The notes under the pieces: model-generated | Told to the model about the DNA's origin: nothing | Databases searched by the model: none | Seen by the model: the letters and a program-made list of their open reading frames with translations, nothing else | DNA from: Litomosoides sigmodontis | Lineage: Eukaryota; Nematoda; Chromadorea; Rhabditida; Onchocercidae | Assembly: GCA_963070105.1 (NCBI GenBank) | Contig: OY718805.1 | Location: 2,679,501-2,743,500 of the forward strand | Direction: 5' to 3' | DNA length: 64,000 bases | Translations under genes and position numbers: made by a program | Shown here: positions 25,755 to 55,638 of the stretch, piece by piece | Numbering within the stretch: position 1 is the stretch's first letter | Layout: every line of letters starts with the position of its first letter

Positions 25755-28332
25755 AAAATATAAATTATCACTTTGTGCTCATTGTTGTTGACAAAGCAAT
25801 ATATGAATCTGTTTTCGTGGATGCAATGTTTCAAGTAAGTGTGTAACTTATTTAACATAAATACGAAATTTTTTCTCAGAAATGTCAATTTTTTTTTGGA
25901 TAAATCAATTCAGTTATGTACGTTCGACAACTGCAATAGCTTACATATTTCGTAAAGTTTTGAAGTTTTTGCAATACAAATTTCCTTGGATGCCCTTCAC
26001 TGTAGTTAATTTGTCTTAAAAAATATTTCGTTTTATTTTGCTCTATATCTTTGCATGTCTTTGTTCTTTTGAAGTCCGTTCTTCGAAATTTTATTCTTCA
26101 TACTTTATCCATTATGCATTTTTTATTCTGCTCGTATTTTAAAATTATTCTTTTGTTTATTCTGGTTGGTTTTTTATTAACATCTGCTGAAGTTTCAATG
26201 TGGTAGTTATCGTTCAAATAAATGATAATTCTATTTTTTTCCTTCTTTCTCTCCTCCAGAAAGAAAATTAATGGCATCTTGATTGGCTTTTAAAAATATT
26301 AATAATATTTCGATTCACTTTTAAGAATTACATGCTTATATTGTAGAAGTGATTCACCAGATGTTTCAAGTACAGAATGAGCAGTGATACTAAAGTTAAT
26401 TACCAGTGACGAAATTTTAAAAACACAACTGTTATATTTATAATAAAGTACAAATCAATTAAATTTATCGGATAATTCAGTTTATGCTCCTACGATGAAG
26501 AATTAATTCTTGAAAATTCATCTGAACGAAGCAAAGAAAAGAAGTTATCGAGTAATGAAAATCCCTTTATGCACGGTCTTTTGAACAAACAAAAACTTGT
26601 TCAATTCAAACTGAAGAAAAAAATGAAAAAATTCAAAAAAATAATAATAAGCAAGCAAATACGGCGTTAGAAGTAAAAAGATTACCTGTGAGCTGCAAAA
26701 AAAAACAGGACACTTTTCATTTTTTTTTTTGTAATTTCATATAATGTCAATAAAAAAGTGAGAAAAGCAATAAATTATTTTCGCCAATCTTCATCATTCG
26801 CACAACCGCCATGCTAAAAACAGTGGATGGCGTTAAAAAAAAAGCTAAAAATTTTAGAATAAATAAAGAAATTTGAAATTAGCTGAAAATTATTTCCATG
26901 ATTTGCTGTGATAAGAGTTTCGTTAAAATTAAAGCTCTGTGCAAGGCTTTTTCCTGAATTATAACAACAACAATAAATTTGTTTGTTTGTATTGTTGTTG
27001 TACAAATTTGTTAAATTTTAAAAAAAAAAAAGCATTTATGGTAAAAGATCCTTCATTCACTTGCTGCATTCGCCATCTCATATGATTACGAATGAATCAT
27101 TTATTACCTATAATTAGTGCCTTAGAGAATAAAGCTTAACTTAATTTCCATATTCATTTGTTAGAGTTGATGTCAGCGGAAAATTTGTCCGACAACACAA
27201 TTTAATTCTGAGGACTGAATAACACAAGAAATCAACCTTAAAGCACACCTAAATCACTTGGCTTCTTTTTCTAATTTTGCGCACTTTTCATTTAGTACGC
27301 TATTTCTCATGCTAGAAAAAAATTTCTAAAAAAGTTGCTAAAATTTTTAAATTCTGTCAAAACAGTTCCGAAGAGTGAGCAGTTATCGAATGAATTAATT
27401 TCGTTTGCATCATGTGTTGAAAAAGTAAAAGGAATATTCCAAATGTTGAGGAATTAATCTGCTACAACCAATGTTTGAGTTAATAATTAAAATGTGAAGT
27501 GAATTTTAGAACACCAAGCTAACATGAAAAAATAATCAATGTGTTACTGTGTTAGTGAATGTTCTCAGATTAGAAATATCGTAATTTTCAAGAAAAACGC
27601 GCTTTTGAACTTTTCTAATTAATAATTAAATTATTATTTGATTCATTAAATTTCAATAAAAAAAAAAGATGTAAGAAAATGTTTAGGGTCATCTTAACTT
27701 TCTCGCTAGCACTGCAGTAGTAATCCTAACCTAAGATTCGTGACATTTTTTTTTTTTTAAAAAAAATTAAGTATCATCCATGTCGTACAACAGATACACA
27801 GTAGATGGCCAATTTTTTTTCCATTAAAGCCAATGATTGAGTCATCTGAAAATTCTGCGATTTTTTAAAAATGAAAAAAAGGAAGGAAGGAGAGGAACCA
27901 GTTGTTGAATGGAAAAAAGAAATGAAAGAGCAAAGAGAGGAGAGATTTCCTGACAGCTGTTGCTAGCAGCAGTGTAACGACACGAAGAGGAGGTACCATT
28001 AAGTGAAACAAACGAACGATCGCTCTTCTTTCACAGGCAAACATTTTGTTAATTTTAAAAAGAAAAAGTTAAATTGAATTTTACCATTGTTTTTCAGTTG
28101 ATAAAGAGAGAAAGAGAGGCGATATTAGAGGTGTATTAAGCACTGAATTAATTCTAATACACTGTAATTTCTGTTTTTTTTTCCCCTAAAGTAATAACAG
28201 TTGTAATTTTTGAAAAATTTAACGAAACGAATGAGTGAATCATACAGTGAGAAGTGAATGAGAATGTTTCATCCTTCGTGCATTTGCAAACAACAGCAAT
28301 AGTTGTAGTAGCTGTGTAAACAGACGAAGAAC
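25755..28332. other. Intergenic, upstream of chitin synthase
   Basis: About 2.6 kb of very AT-rich sequence with long A and T runs and no coding character. It must hold the DHPS polyadenylation site and the promoter of the chitin synthase gene. No RNA gene or mobile element is recognisable. Confidence 0.5.
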
Positions 28333-45753
<17,421 letters not shown>

Positions 45754-47175
45754 TTTTAGCAACACAATCTCCAAGCTGATAATGAGGTGATAAAGGAGTG
45801 ATAAGCAATAATAGCTGATATTGAATATTTTATCTCATGCTGCCAATCTATAGATATTGCATGTAATGTATAATTAAATAAATAAATAAATAAATTAATT
45901 AGTTGTTAATTAACAAATGATCCGAAAGTAATTTATCCAATTGAGAGATGAAGTAATAAGTGACAGGCAAAATAATCATCATCAAAAAATGGAATATTGA
46001 TTGGTCACTAAATTATTTAAAATAATTTTACATTTATTGCAATATTCACTTACATCATTTTGACACTATCAAAGTTGCATAATTGCAACAGTGAGATATT
46101 TTGCAGATTGGAAATAGTGAAAATTTTTATAAATTAAAAAAAAAAAAACAACAACAACAAATTGATTGGTATAGTAGTTATTGTGCAGCACGAAATCAAT
46201 GCTCTGTTGTTGCAATTATGCAACTTTGATAGTGTCAGCGATAGTCGTCATAGATGAAATAAATAAAAAATTGACTGAAATGAAAAAGTTATTTAAACGG
46301 CTGTATTTGAGGGGGAAGAGTAATGCTGATTGTTTTAAATCAAGACCATCACTTTACACCCATTCAGCCAATTAATTATGCAAAACCATTAACTTCACAA
46401 TTGCATATTACATATATTTAAAATTTTTGAGAAAGAAATGAATTTCAAAAATAAATTCTAATTCATTTTTGATTGAAATTTTTATGCTAATTAACAAATG
46501 AAATGGGATGATTGTTTGTGCGACATAAATGTTGCAAAAAATTTTCCATCGATTATTGTTCTATATTTTATGGGTGAGGAAGAGTGACGATATTTCAATA
46601 AAATTTTCCTTCATTCTTTGCCAAGTCGTCGTGCAAGTCACCTCCCTCTGTACTAATTTTCCACAATTCTCAAATTTATAAAAAAGAAATTTCAAACTTG
46701 AAAAAGAAGAAACTTTTACGAATCATTTGGCTTTTCCTCTTTCTAACAGTATCACCATTTTGAATTTCAGGTAAATTTTCATGACCAAATTTAAATCCTG
46801 CAAATGAACGAATTTGAGCACTTAAGGTTCGTTGACTAATTTTCATGAAATTTAAGTGAGAAATGCAAAGAGAATTGAAGCGAAAAGGAAATGAAAAGAT
46901 TGATAATGCATCATTCAACAATGACGATGAGGATGGTAGAATCAATCAAGAAAGTAATTTAATTTAATTTTTTTCTCAATAAAATTCTTCAAGCTCAGGC
47001 TTAATTTTACCCATTAAGAAATAGTCACCTAGACGATGCAACTGATTTACATTTTTACACTTCCGTGATCCATCAGCAGTTGACCGTTATCGTCAAGTCA
47101 ATGACTTCTTTCCGGAACGGAAGCAATTAACATTTAGAAAATGTCGGAAAGAAGAAGAAAGGAGCAGGAAAATCA
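45754..47175. other. Intergenic chs - sphingomyelin synthase
   Basis: Contains the chitin synthase 3' UTR with (AATA)n near 45878-45895, a 177-base inverted-repeat element (listed separately), and the SMS 5' region. Open frames at 46181-46375 and on the minus strand at 46676-46945 have no family resemblance or splice context. A TTTAG at 47132-47136 may be a trans-splice acceptor for the SMS gene. Confidence 0.5.
46061..46237. repeat. MITE-like element: perfect 30-bp terminal inverted repeats
   Basis: The left arm (46061-46090, starting TGACACTATCAAAGTTGCAT) and right arm (46208-46237) are exact reverse complements over 30 bases, with a 117-base interior that has an A12 run followed by CAA repeats. 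No transposase is encoded. I see no clear target-site duplication, so it may be a hairpin element or an old MITE rather than a recent insertion. Confidence 0.7.
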
Positions 47176-47820
47176 ATGCGAACTTACCAACCGGAATATT
47201 TGAAGACATTCATTTGTTTTGTCGCACTGATAATTTCACTGTTATTAAATCAATTTGTGATTTGTTTAGCGCACGATGTGACCAGTAGGTTTGGATTGAA
47301 ATCATTCGGTCAATTCAGCAATACCGATAATCCAGTGATATTTTATCTAAAATTTGAAAATGATAATATCAATAATGATGACAATAATAATTCATCGATT
47401 AATGCAAATAATTTCAATGACCGGTTGTGTCTAATCACAACTGGTCATTGAATTGTAAAATTTGTTGCAAATTAAATCTGTGATCGTAGAGATGCCCTAC
47501 CGGACCTAGTATTTGCAATAGTACCTGAGCAAGAGTGGGCTTTAGCTGTCGGTGATATGCTAACCGGTATCGCAGGTGCTTTTGCCCTTGGATTCATTGC
47601 GATATTTCATCGATATCGATTCATCGTCCTACGTCGACTGATATTCACAATAACCGTACTGTACACGTTTCGAGCTATTTGCTTAGCTGTCACTCATATT
47701 CCGGCCAGCTACGACGACAATCATCGGTAAGCATATTAGCACCTCAATTTACAGCTCTCTTCCTTTTTTCCTATACTTCACAAAACACTTAATCCATCCG
47801 GTAATTGCAGTGTAATTACA

Positions 47821-47855
<35 letters not shown>

Positions 47856-49867
47856 CATAACAACGAATCGATGTATATATTTATTGAAGCAATTAATAAA
47901 TTCAAAATTTACACCGAATTAAATGCTTTTAGCTTTTCTTTTCATTGCTTAATGAAATTCCGAGCAAAAATTTACACTTAAAAAGAGTGTAAATTTCAAC
48001 TTGTTGCTCGTGTAGCTTTGTTATCCATAAATTTCTAATAAAAATTAGTGCTCATTGCTAATGAGTTAATTAACTTTTACTTTTATTGTATAAAATGATT
48101 TCATTTCATTGATAAGTTGCAACTGTATGCCTTCTAAAATTGTCGGCAACATTTATTTCATTTCTAAATTTTTTTTTTAAGCTTATAAAATTTTTTTGTC
48201 CGATAAATTTACATTGTTGTTTGAAATGTTAAACTTTTTGCAGTAAATGTGTAAGAGCGGACCAGCAAGCAACAATAGTAAGCGTTCTGAAACGATTCGC
48301 GCAACACTCTTTTAAGGTTTCAATTTTTTGAAAAAAATTTTTCAGCAACCGTAAGCGCTCACTTTCACTTACGTAGTAGTAGTACAGTAAATTTAAGAAT
48401 GCTAACTTTGTCAACCCAATGTTAACCCAATTTGTTAACTTTGTTCCTTATTAGGTACAAGTAATGTTAGGTGAAGCAACGCACACTGTTTATGATTGAA
48501 AAAATACTTTTGCATCAAGCAAATACTGTCAGATAGATATGAAAAGCATAAAGTGAATAGTTTTGTAAATTTTGCCAGTGATAGAGCATAGTGTAGGAGA
48601 AGTGATAATAAATTAAAGCAGTGTGCTTTAAATTAAAAGATTAAATTAGCAATAAATTACGATTAGTTGTTAATCGTTAATAAATTAATAAAATTACAAT
48701 TCGGCAAAATGATAATGCAAATTTCCGTCTATGAATATGCACGTTTCATGAAATATTAATATTTTTCATTTGCGTATTTTTCTTGTCTAAATAGTTTTAT
48801 TTTTCTTTTTCACATCTTTGCTAAATTACTTCATATTGATGCTTTAAGTAGTTAAGTAGTGCTCGGATATTTGCATTACTGTAGAGGAAATGATGTGAAA
48901 GATTGAAGTTTTCCTAAAGTTCGATTTTATAATGCACACATTTCAATTACAGTAGCATAAATTAATTATATATGGAAATTTTTTGATTGAAAGCGTAAAA
49001 AAGAAAAAGGTACGTCAATTTAGTTTTAGTTGGGCCTACAGGTGGGGGAAGATGGTAAGCTAATCTGCGGTGATCTTCTCTTCTCCGGACATACAATATT
49101 TGTTTCCACAACAACATTCTATTTCAATCATTATTCACCACACTCAATTTGGCCATTAAGGTAATTTTTCTTTATAATTTAGAGTTTAAAATTTAAATAA
49201 AGAAAGTTCAAACTTCAAATGTGCAACATTTGACGTTGGCTAACGTTCAACATCAACGTCAACAGCTCGTTTAATTTTTATTCAAATTTTAAATTGAATT
49301 TCTCTCATTGTTCAGATGGTGTCTAATACTAATGTGCATTGGTGGTATGATATGCTTATCAATATCACGAACACATTATAGTGTTGATGTAATAATTGCT
49401 TACTGGTTGTCTAGCTTCCTTTTCAGGTAAGGCAGTAAGTATCGTAATTTAAAGTTTTTGAAGTTTTGTTAAGCATCGTGATTTCGCTCCTTAGATAGCG
49501 ACCAAAAATTTTTTGAAGAGAACAAACTTGACAACTCACTCATTTTCCAGCCTGTCTGCCAAACTGAGAATATTGTAATTGAGAATACGAAGATTTTTAT
49601 TTTAGTCTTTATCACTCATTCGTTCTGCTACCACATCACTCACGTATTCGAACACGTGCCTACCGTCGTTTGTTGCTGTTTTGGACGATGTATGAGTTGG
49701 AAGTGAACGTGCCGTCAGGACGTTTACAAAATGAAATCGAATGGCCATTATCTTGGCCAAAATGTTTGAAACGATGTGTGAGCAACTGGAACAGACGAGA
49801 TGTTGAAACGATTGCAGGTTCGATTGCAGAGCAACTGGATGCACATCGTGTAAAGACACATTTGTAA
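47176..49867 (+). CDS. sms: Sphingomyelin synthase family protein, no SAM domain
   Basis: These Golgi or plasma-membrane enzymes transfer phosphocholine (or phosphoethanolamine) from a phospholipid to ceramide. Six exons join in phase: 47176-47288, 47490-47726, 48244-48316, 49042-49160, 49316-49426 and 49606-49867. Family segments occur in order: MRTYQPEYLKTFICF leading into the first membrane helix; DALPDLVFAIVPEQEWAL; LYTFRAICLAVTHIP; then the catalytic CGDLLFSGHT and HYSVDVIIAYW, which supply the two histidines and the aspartate of the lipid phosphatase-like triad. The protein is about 300 residues, with several membrane helices and a charged C-terminal tail (WPKCLKRCVSNWNRRD). Mammalian SMS1 has an N-terminal SAM domain; none is seen here. 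Substrate choice (PC or PE) cannot be read from the sequence. Confidence 0.92.
47827..47855. repeat. Poly-A tract in SMS intron 2
   Basis: About 29 consecutive A residues following a short T run. Its length is likely to vary between individuals or assemblies. Confidence 0.9.
47961..48010. repeat. Imperfect 50-base hairpin in SMS intron 2
   Basis: The inner stem AAATTTACACT pairs perfectly with AGTGTAAATTT across a 7-base loop. An outer stem CGAGCAA / TTGCTCG closes it with a small bulge. It has a pre-miRNA-like layout but is short; no evidence of expression. Confidence 0.6.
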
Positions 49868-50291
49868 AAACAAAAAGCGCGTGACGTGTATTACGTTTAA
49901 AAATTGAAAAGATGACCTTCTGCAATTCATGACGACATAGAAGTGAGACAATAACAACTAAATCAGAATGTTACTACTGCTTTAGAAATTTTTAGTTTGA
50001 AATACATACATAATTGGTGTTACATCTTTTGAGTGGAATTAATTAACATTAGCTTAATTAATAAATAAAGCAGTGTTTTGAGCTTTAAAAATCAAATCGA
50101 TTTCTCGATAAAATTTCTCCTTCATAAGACGTATTCATGATGTGTTATGAGATGAACATCTCATGAGGTAATTAAATACAGTATCATCATTTACTATCCG
50201 TTTGCTGCGTGCGTTTACACTATCAATGCAATGAACAGTCAAGCGCGGTAGTTTAGTAATTTCTTGAGATAGAGCTAACTGATTTTGCTCA
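49868..50291. other. Convergent 3' region
   Basis: Spacer between the SMS stop and the stop of the minus-strand unknown gene. AATAAATAAAG at about 50061 is a likely SMS polyadenylation signal. The open frame on the minus strand at 50135-50377 is the wrong frame of the unknown gene's last exon. Confidence 0.6.
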
Positions 50292-52956
50292 TTAATCCGA
50301 ACATTCCAGGATTGCTTCAAGTTGCAAGCCAATAAACTTTGGCTTATTAGAAGCAAGCAATTCTTTTGGTGCTTCAAACTCGACCTACAATATTAATTAA
50401 GGCTTAGGTTAAGTAAAGATCGTATAAAAATAATTCTTTGCAAATTTTAAATTACTGTAATTGCTGTGATACTGTTAGTTTAAATGATGCAAATTAAGAG
50501 ACATTACGGTGAATGAATAGTGGCGAATTCCATTAGCATCCGGTTTAGCTGCCGGAAGTTCAATTTGACGGAATGTTTCTACAATGTACTATGAGATGTT
50601 ACTCAGTGTTACTCGATGTACAAATGATTTAATACAGTTTTTTGTTTTTTGCAAAACTTTTTGCAGTCTTTTTTCTCCGTTTTTTTTGCATCTGACTTAT
50701 TCCGTACTACCGTTGAGATATTTACACAACGAAAACATTTGTAGAATTTACCAAATTTCAGCGATTTATCAGCATCAGTAGCTGGATCAGGAGCAATTAC
50801 TTTAGGCTCACTGCACTGAGTTGAGGCGTCATTAATCATTTCCACCTTATCTCTGGAAAAAATAAACATTAATAGCGCTTTACAGAGAGAATTAACAGTT
50901 AGTCATTCATAGTTATCAGATTGTTATGTTTCAGAATTATGAATTTAATTAGAAATTATTTTTCTGTATTTTGTATAAATGAAAGTGTGCATAAAATGTT
51001 ATGCTACTGAGGCGAAATGAAATGAAGACGAGATAACCGAGGTGAATGAGTTACTAAATTTTGAGCAATTAATTGTTCGATACTATCGATAAGATCAGAG
51101 CCACATAAAGGTCGCAATTTATCGAATATATTCTTTGCAAACTAAAGAAATATTCCGTTCGACAGAGAATTATCGTATTGTCATTGTACCAAAAGTTATC
51201 TTTTTCTTTTTCCCATCCCAATTTTTCCAATTGTCCAATCTTTTGAAAGTATCAAAATGAAGTTTACCGTAAAACGTTGATTATTACTGCCACACCAGAA
51301 TTTGATTGCTCCTGCTGCTAATTCAGCTGCTGCCCGCTTTTCATGTTTGTTGATCGCAGACGACGAACGCTGAAAATTTCAAGTACTAAATTTTATCTCA
51401 ATCTTGTTTCATAATCTTTAGTGCACGATAGAATAAATCAAACTTCAATGTAGTCGCCCCTCAGACCACAAAATTAAAAATCATCTAATTTTTGCAAAGA
51501 TTATGAGCACCGATGGTGCGATCATGCAAAGTTTGAAATCTGCAGCCCGTTCAGAGGTGACAACTTATGTCCGTTCAAATAAACGATCATTGAAAGAGAG
51601 ACCATAAAGTTTGATTTTCCGCTCTTTGCACAATTAATATTTCACATTGAGTTATTTCACATTACAATTTCAACCAAAAACAAAGCAAACCTCATAAAGA
51701 AAAAGAGAGATGAAGAATTCGAAACTTCGCTCATTGATAGCAAGAAAGCCACGTTGCTTGATTATTTTATCGAAGTTATCCAACGATTGCTACAATTTAA
51801 GTTTGCTAATTTCAATTTCAATTTCAAACTGAAAAATAAGTTAAACTTTGTCCTAGAAGTGAAATTAATCTTTAAAGTAACCTTTATAATATATTTTGCA
51901 TCATCTTTTCCCAAACTACACGTAGCAACATTAATTGCAAATGGTGCACTTTCCGGTCGAGCGGCTAATACACAAAGTTGGTCGATGATTGCTTTGCGCA
52001 TACTCCACATTTCGAGAGCACTTGCTGCCGCTAATGCATTAATAATCTTTAAAAAAAAAGAAATTATTAAATTCACGACCCGAAATTTGAGTTGATAAAT
52101 TTGAAAATTGAAAGAGCAAAAGGTCAAAATTTTACCCGATTCAGCGGTATTTCAACACATCCATTTGCAAATAAAATTGCAATTGCTAGACCGGTTGAAT
52201 CGAAGCACGGCTGTTTGCTCTTCAAATCATCCAGCACAATCACTTTTTTCTTATCTAGATCATTTTCCAGGAACATGAAATGTGGCAAATTCCGACTAAT
52301 TTTAGCTTCAATTTCAAAAAACAACAAAATTTCAACAATTCTATCGAAAATAGGTTCTATCGGTTAATGTCACAATAACGAGATTTCCCAGTGAGTTTTG
52401 CTTAGCTAATTTCAATTCTATTCAACTATATACTTATAACATCATTGAATCCAAAGCTCTTAGAAGAATGGCAGCCTTCGTCCAAACTTCTAAAATTGAA
52501 TTACTGGGAGCAATTTGTTACTAAGTTAGTTAGTTTTCAATCTGTAAAAAAGTTGAACAACAGAAAACGAATACCGCCAACAAGCGTTCGTTTGAGAAAG
52601 TTAGACGCTGCAATCATCTGTTTGTCATTAATGACAAATTCAGCGCCATACAATTTCAGAGTTCGTTCGCTGTGTTGCGTAGTTTTGTTAATTAGCTGAA
52701 AAAAAAATTTAGCTGTTTTCTGACAAAAAAAGAAAAATTTCATTTTATTCATTTTTTAGAAAAATTTCATTTTATTATTCATCGAATTTTTTAAAGAACA
52801 TTTTGCATTACTTAAACTGTCGACTGGCTCATTTTTCTATCCTAACAAACAAAACAGACTACGGCTTTTTAGACGAGGGAAACCGGCAAAAACCTGCGGA
52901 TTAGTGATGACAATGCAATTGCTCCTACGACCACTGCCAATGTTCGATGACGCCAT
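50292..52956 (-). CDS. Unrecognised helical protein, about 400 residues, 11 exons
   Basis: Minus-strand exons join in compatible phase from the ATG at 52956 (MASSNIGSGRRSNCIVITNP) to the TAA at 50292. In order they give: TTQHSERTLKLYGAEFVIND; EVWTKAAILLRALDSM; a segment with ISRNLPHFMFLENDLDKKKV; IINALAAASALEMWSMRKAI; IIKQRGFLAINERSFEFFIS; EKRAAAELAAGAIKFWCGS; NIFDKLRPLCGSDLIDSIEQ; an acidic linker; and a final part with IRHYSFTVEFEAPKELL ending ILECSD. The middle is a series of amphipathic helices, like HEAT or ARM-type scaffolds; the C-terminal 55 residues look beta-rich. No signal peptide or membrane segment is clear. Exon joins at 52560 and 52445 are the least sure. I do not recognise the family. 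Its 5' end is about 700 bases from the divergent VPS2 gene. Confidence 0.6.
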
Positions 52957-53645
52957 ATGATATACTTGCAGGAAATTTTTAGCAATGGAGTACACGACCA
53001 ATTTCATTTCAATTTATTTCTGATAAAAATTAGAAAATTTAAATCTGCAGTAGTGAGGTGCACAATTTGCATAGCGCGTCAAATTCGTGAGCTGTTCACT
53101 GCTTTCCGCCTATTTACGTCTACGTGCGTGTGCGGTGCTGGATTGTGGTGGTGGAAAGCGATGAGTTTGGGATTTCTCAAAGCCGTTGACGGTCTTGTTG
53201 TTGAACCTAACGATAGTAGAGAATGGTTTTCTGTTGTTCATTTATGAATCAGTAGCTTTTTTAACTTCTAGCAGTTGAAATTTCTAATTCTTATCCTCTC
53301 AGAATTTGTATGTCCTTTTTCCTCTCTTTTTTTTTTCGCGAAATTTGTGAACGCTTCTCCAAATCTTCCTAATTGGTATCTCTCACTAATTTAGCAACTT
53401 TCGTGTAAAAAATTTTTCTATTCCAAAAGAAACATGACTGGGCGCTAAATAATTGAAATATTTGTGTAAATATTCATGATCGCATTGAGGTGCGAGTGAG
53501 ACAAATGGAATAGTTTAATGGTTAGCAGCGTATACTGTTGAATGTTAAGGGTAGATGTTGCAAAAATGCTACGAATGCCAAACTGGATGAAATTCTCGTT
53601 AATTTTTTCATTTCAGATATCAGACGGAATATTTCAGGCAATAAG
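52957..53645. other. Divergent promoter region of unknown gene and VPS2
   Basis: About 690 bases between two divergent starts. The part at 53080-53220 is less AT-rich than its surroundings and may be the shared promoter. Two acceptors (ending 53616 and 53637) precede the VPS2 ATG. Confidence 0.5.
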
Positions 53646-55638
53646 ATGGATTTCCTGTTTGGCCGAAAGAAAACGCCTGCCGAAATGTTACGGCAGAATC
53701 AGAGGGCATTAAATAAAGCAATGCGTGAATTGGACAGGGAACGATCACGTCTGGAAATACAGGAGAAGAAGATTATCGCTGATATTAAAAAGATGGCCAA
53801 AATGAATCAAATGGTGGGAAATGCATTTAAATTTTTCATCACGCACTTTTAACACATATATATATATATATCACATGCTTTTAATATATATTATGAATGT
53901 TAGCAAATTTTACATATCACAGAAGACCTTTCCATAAGATCTTCCCCTCGAGTACAACTGCTATAAGAATCTCAGTATGGTTTTAGTGACACTTTATGTC
54001 CACAGAACTTCTAGTAGCTCTATTGTTTGGTGAGAAATTTTATGTTCTTTTACAGGATTCCGTGAAGGTTATGGCAAAAGATCTTGTCCGAACTCGTCGA
54101 CATGTCAAAAAATTCATCATGATGAAAGCCAATATACAGGCAGTCTCACTGAGGGTATTGTATTTCATTACTCATTTCTTGTTACTCACAAATTCGGATA
54201 TATTCTCTCTTGAAAACGTGATATCTGTCCATAAAATATGACGTTATATTGAATCACTCTTGATCAAATTGTATTGCTTCAAGAATTTGATATTTCTAAA
54301 CGTTATGGTCACGTGGTTTCATTTATTTTCATGTTTTTAAACATTTAAGTGTATTGTGATGTTGAAAATGGGTAATTTAAGGTGCAAACTTTGAAAAGTC
54401 AAGATTCAATGGCACAAGCAATGAAAGGGGTGACGCGGGCAATGCAAAATATGAATCGTCAACTAAATTTGCCTCAGATTCAGAAAATAATGATGGAATT
54501 TGAAAGGCAGTCAGAAATTATGGATATGAAGGAAGAAATGATGGGTGAGGCAGTCGATGATGCCATCGCAGATGAGGGTGATGAAGAGGAAACGGAGGCA
54601 ATTGTTGCTCAAGTATAAATTTTACAGTTTTTTTTCGCAATTTTTCTTATTTTAGTTAAGCTGCAAATTCAGTTTTCTTTTCTGTAGTTGCAATTTAAGG
54701 CAGGAGTTAAGAACTGTCGAAAGAGCGGATGAGAGCTATGGTGACATATCCCAGTGATGGTGCTCATTAGTTTCCATAGTTTAAGGGTTTTTATAGATAT
54801 TGTTTTACTTATATTTTTGAGTGAAATGCATACTTGAACACCATATTTAAGTCCATATTTCTGTGAACTTTTGGAACGCAGACATTTAATGATCTCAGTG
54901 CTTCACTCAATTTTCGTTCAGTGCTATTTGTTTTGGAGTTAGCTTTGCGAAAGGGATGGGTTTTAAATTATTTGTTGGGACAATTTTTTGGTTCTGACTA
55001 AGATGCTTAGTTGCACAAGATTTTCAAGTTTGAAATTTTTTTGATTTTATTTTCTAGTAGTGCATATTGCCGTAGGAGTTTGCCATAATTATAAATAATG
55101 GAATTAAAATCTTAAAGCTAAATTCTTTTTATACTTGTTTTTTATCGATTGCAGTTATTGATATTATTATTTTTATATATTGATAGTATTATTTTTTCCA
55201 TAGTATCATTTTTTATTAATTTCATGCAAAAATCCAAATTTAACATTTTGATTCTATTCCTAAACTTGATCAAAACTCCACAATGGTATAAAATACCATG
55301 TTTTTATTGGAAGTCAGTAAGTTATTCGGTTTTTTCTTCCAATCACTGTTAGAGAGTGAGGAAGGGAGGGGGGGGGGGGTGCGTAACAAATTTATTAGTT
55401 TTACGGCTATCTGGGAACGGCATCATAGACAATGAATGCAGAAGACGGGACCCTGAAGTTTAAGGTGTTTTTTCCAGGTACTGGATGAATTAGGAATCCA
55501 GATGAATGAGGAATTATCTGCAATACCTACGGCGCAGAGTACACTGAAGCCAGCCGACCAAAACCGACAACCTCAGGCAGCATTATCGGATGCTGATGCT
55601 GATCTGCAGGCTAGGTTAGAAAATCTACGTCGAGAATG
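53646..55638 (+). CDS. vps-2: ESCRT-III subunit VPS2/CHMP2A
   Basis: CHMP2 proteins cap and shape ESCRT-III filaments with VPS24 and recruit VPS4 for membrane scission. Four exons: 53646-53813, 54056-54154, 54382-54612 and 55478-55638, all phase 0. The product is about 219 residues, the usual family size. MDFLFGRKKTPAEMLRQNQR is the membrane-facing N-terminus. Strongly conserved helices follow: ALNKAMRELDRERSRLE, MAKDLVRTRRHVKKFIMMKA, VTRAMQNMNRQLNLPQIQKI and MMEFERQSEIMDMKEEMM. An acidic stretch (DEGDEEETEAI) and a C-terminal MIM1 motif, DADLQARLENLRR, should bind VPS4 MIT domains. If the last intron were retained, translation would stop two codons after 54612 and lose the MIM1 motif. Confidence 0.96.
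55368..55379. repeat. G12 run in VPS2 intron 3
   Basis: Twelve consecutive G residues directly after GGGA, in a very AT-rich genome. Confidence 0.9.

Noticed and set aside
47060..47290. A long second frame overlapping the first SMS exon (contains VDRYRQVNDFFPERKQLTF)
   Set aside because: It has no ATG and ends in TAG. The other frame gives the known SMS N-terminus and splices in phase.
52092..52699. Plus-strand open frames over 52092-52367 and 52445-52699
   Set aside because: They are shadows of minus-strand exons of the unknown gene, which splice in phase.
53505..53570. tRNA-like stretch (TTTAATGGTTAGCAGCG) before VPS2
   Set aside because: It lacks a T-arm consensus and a closing acceptor stem.
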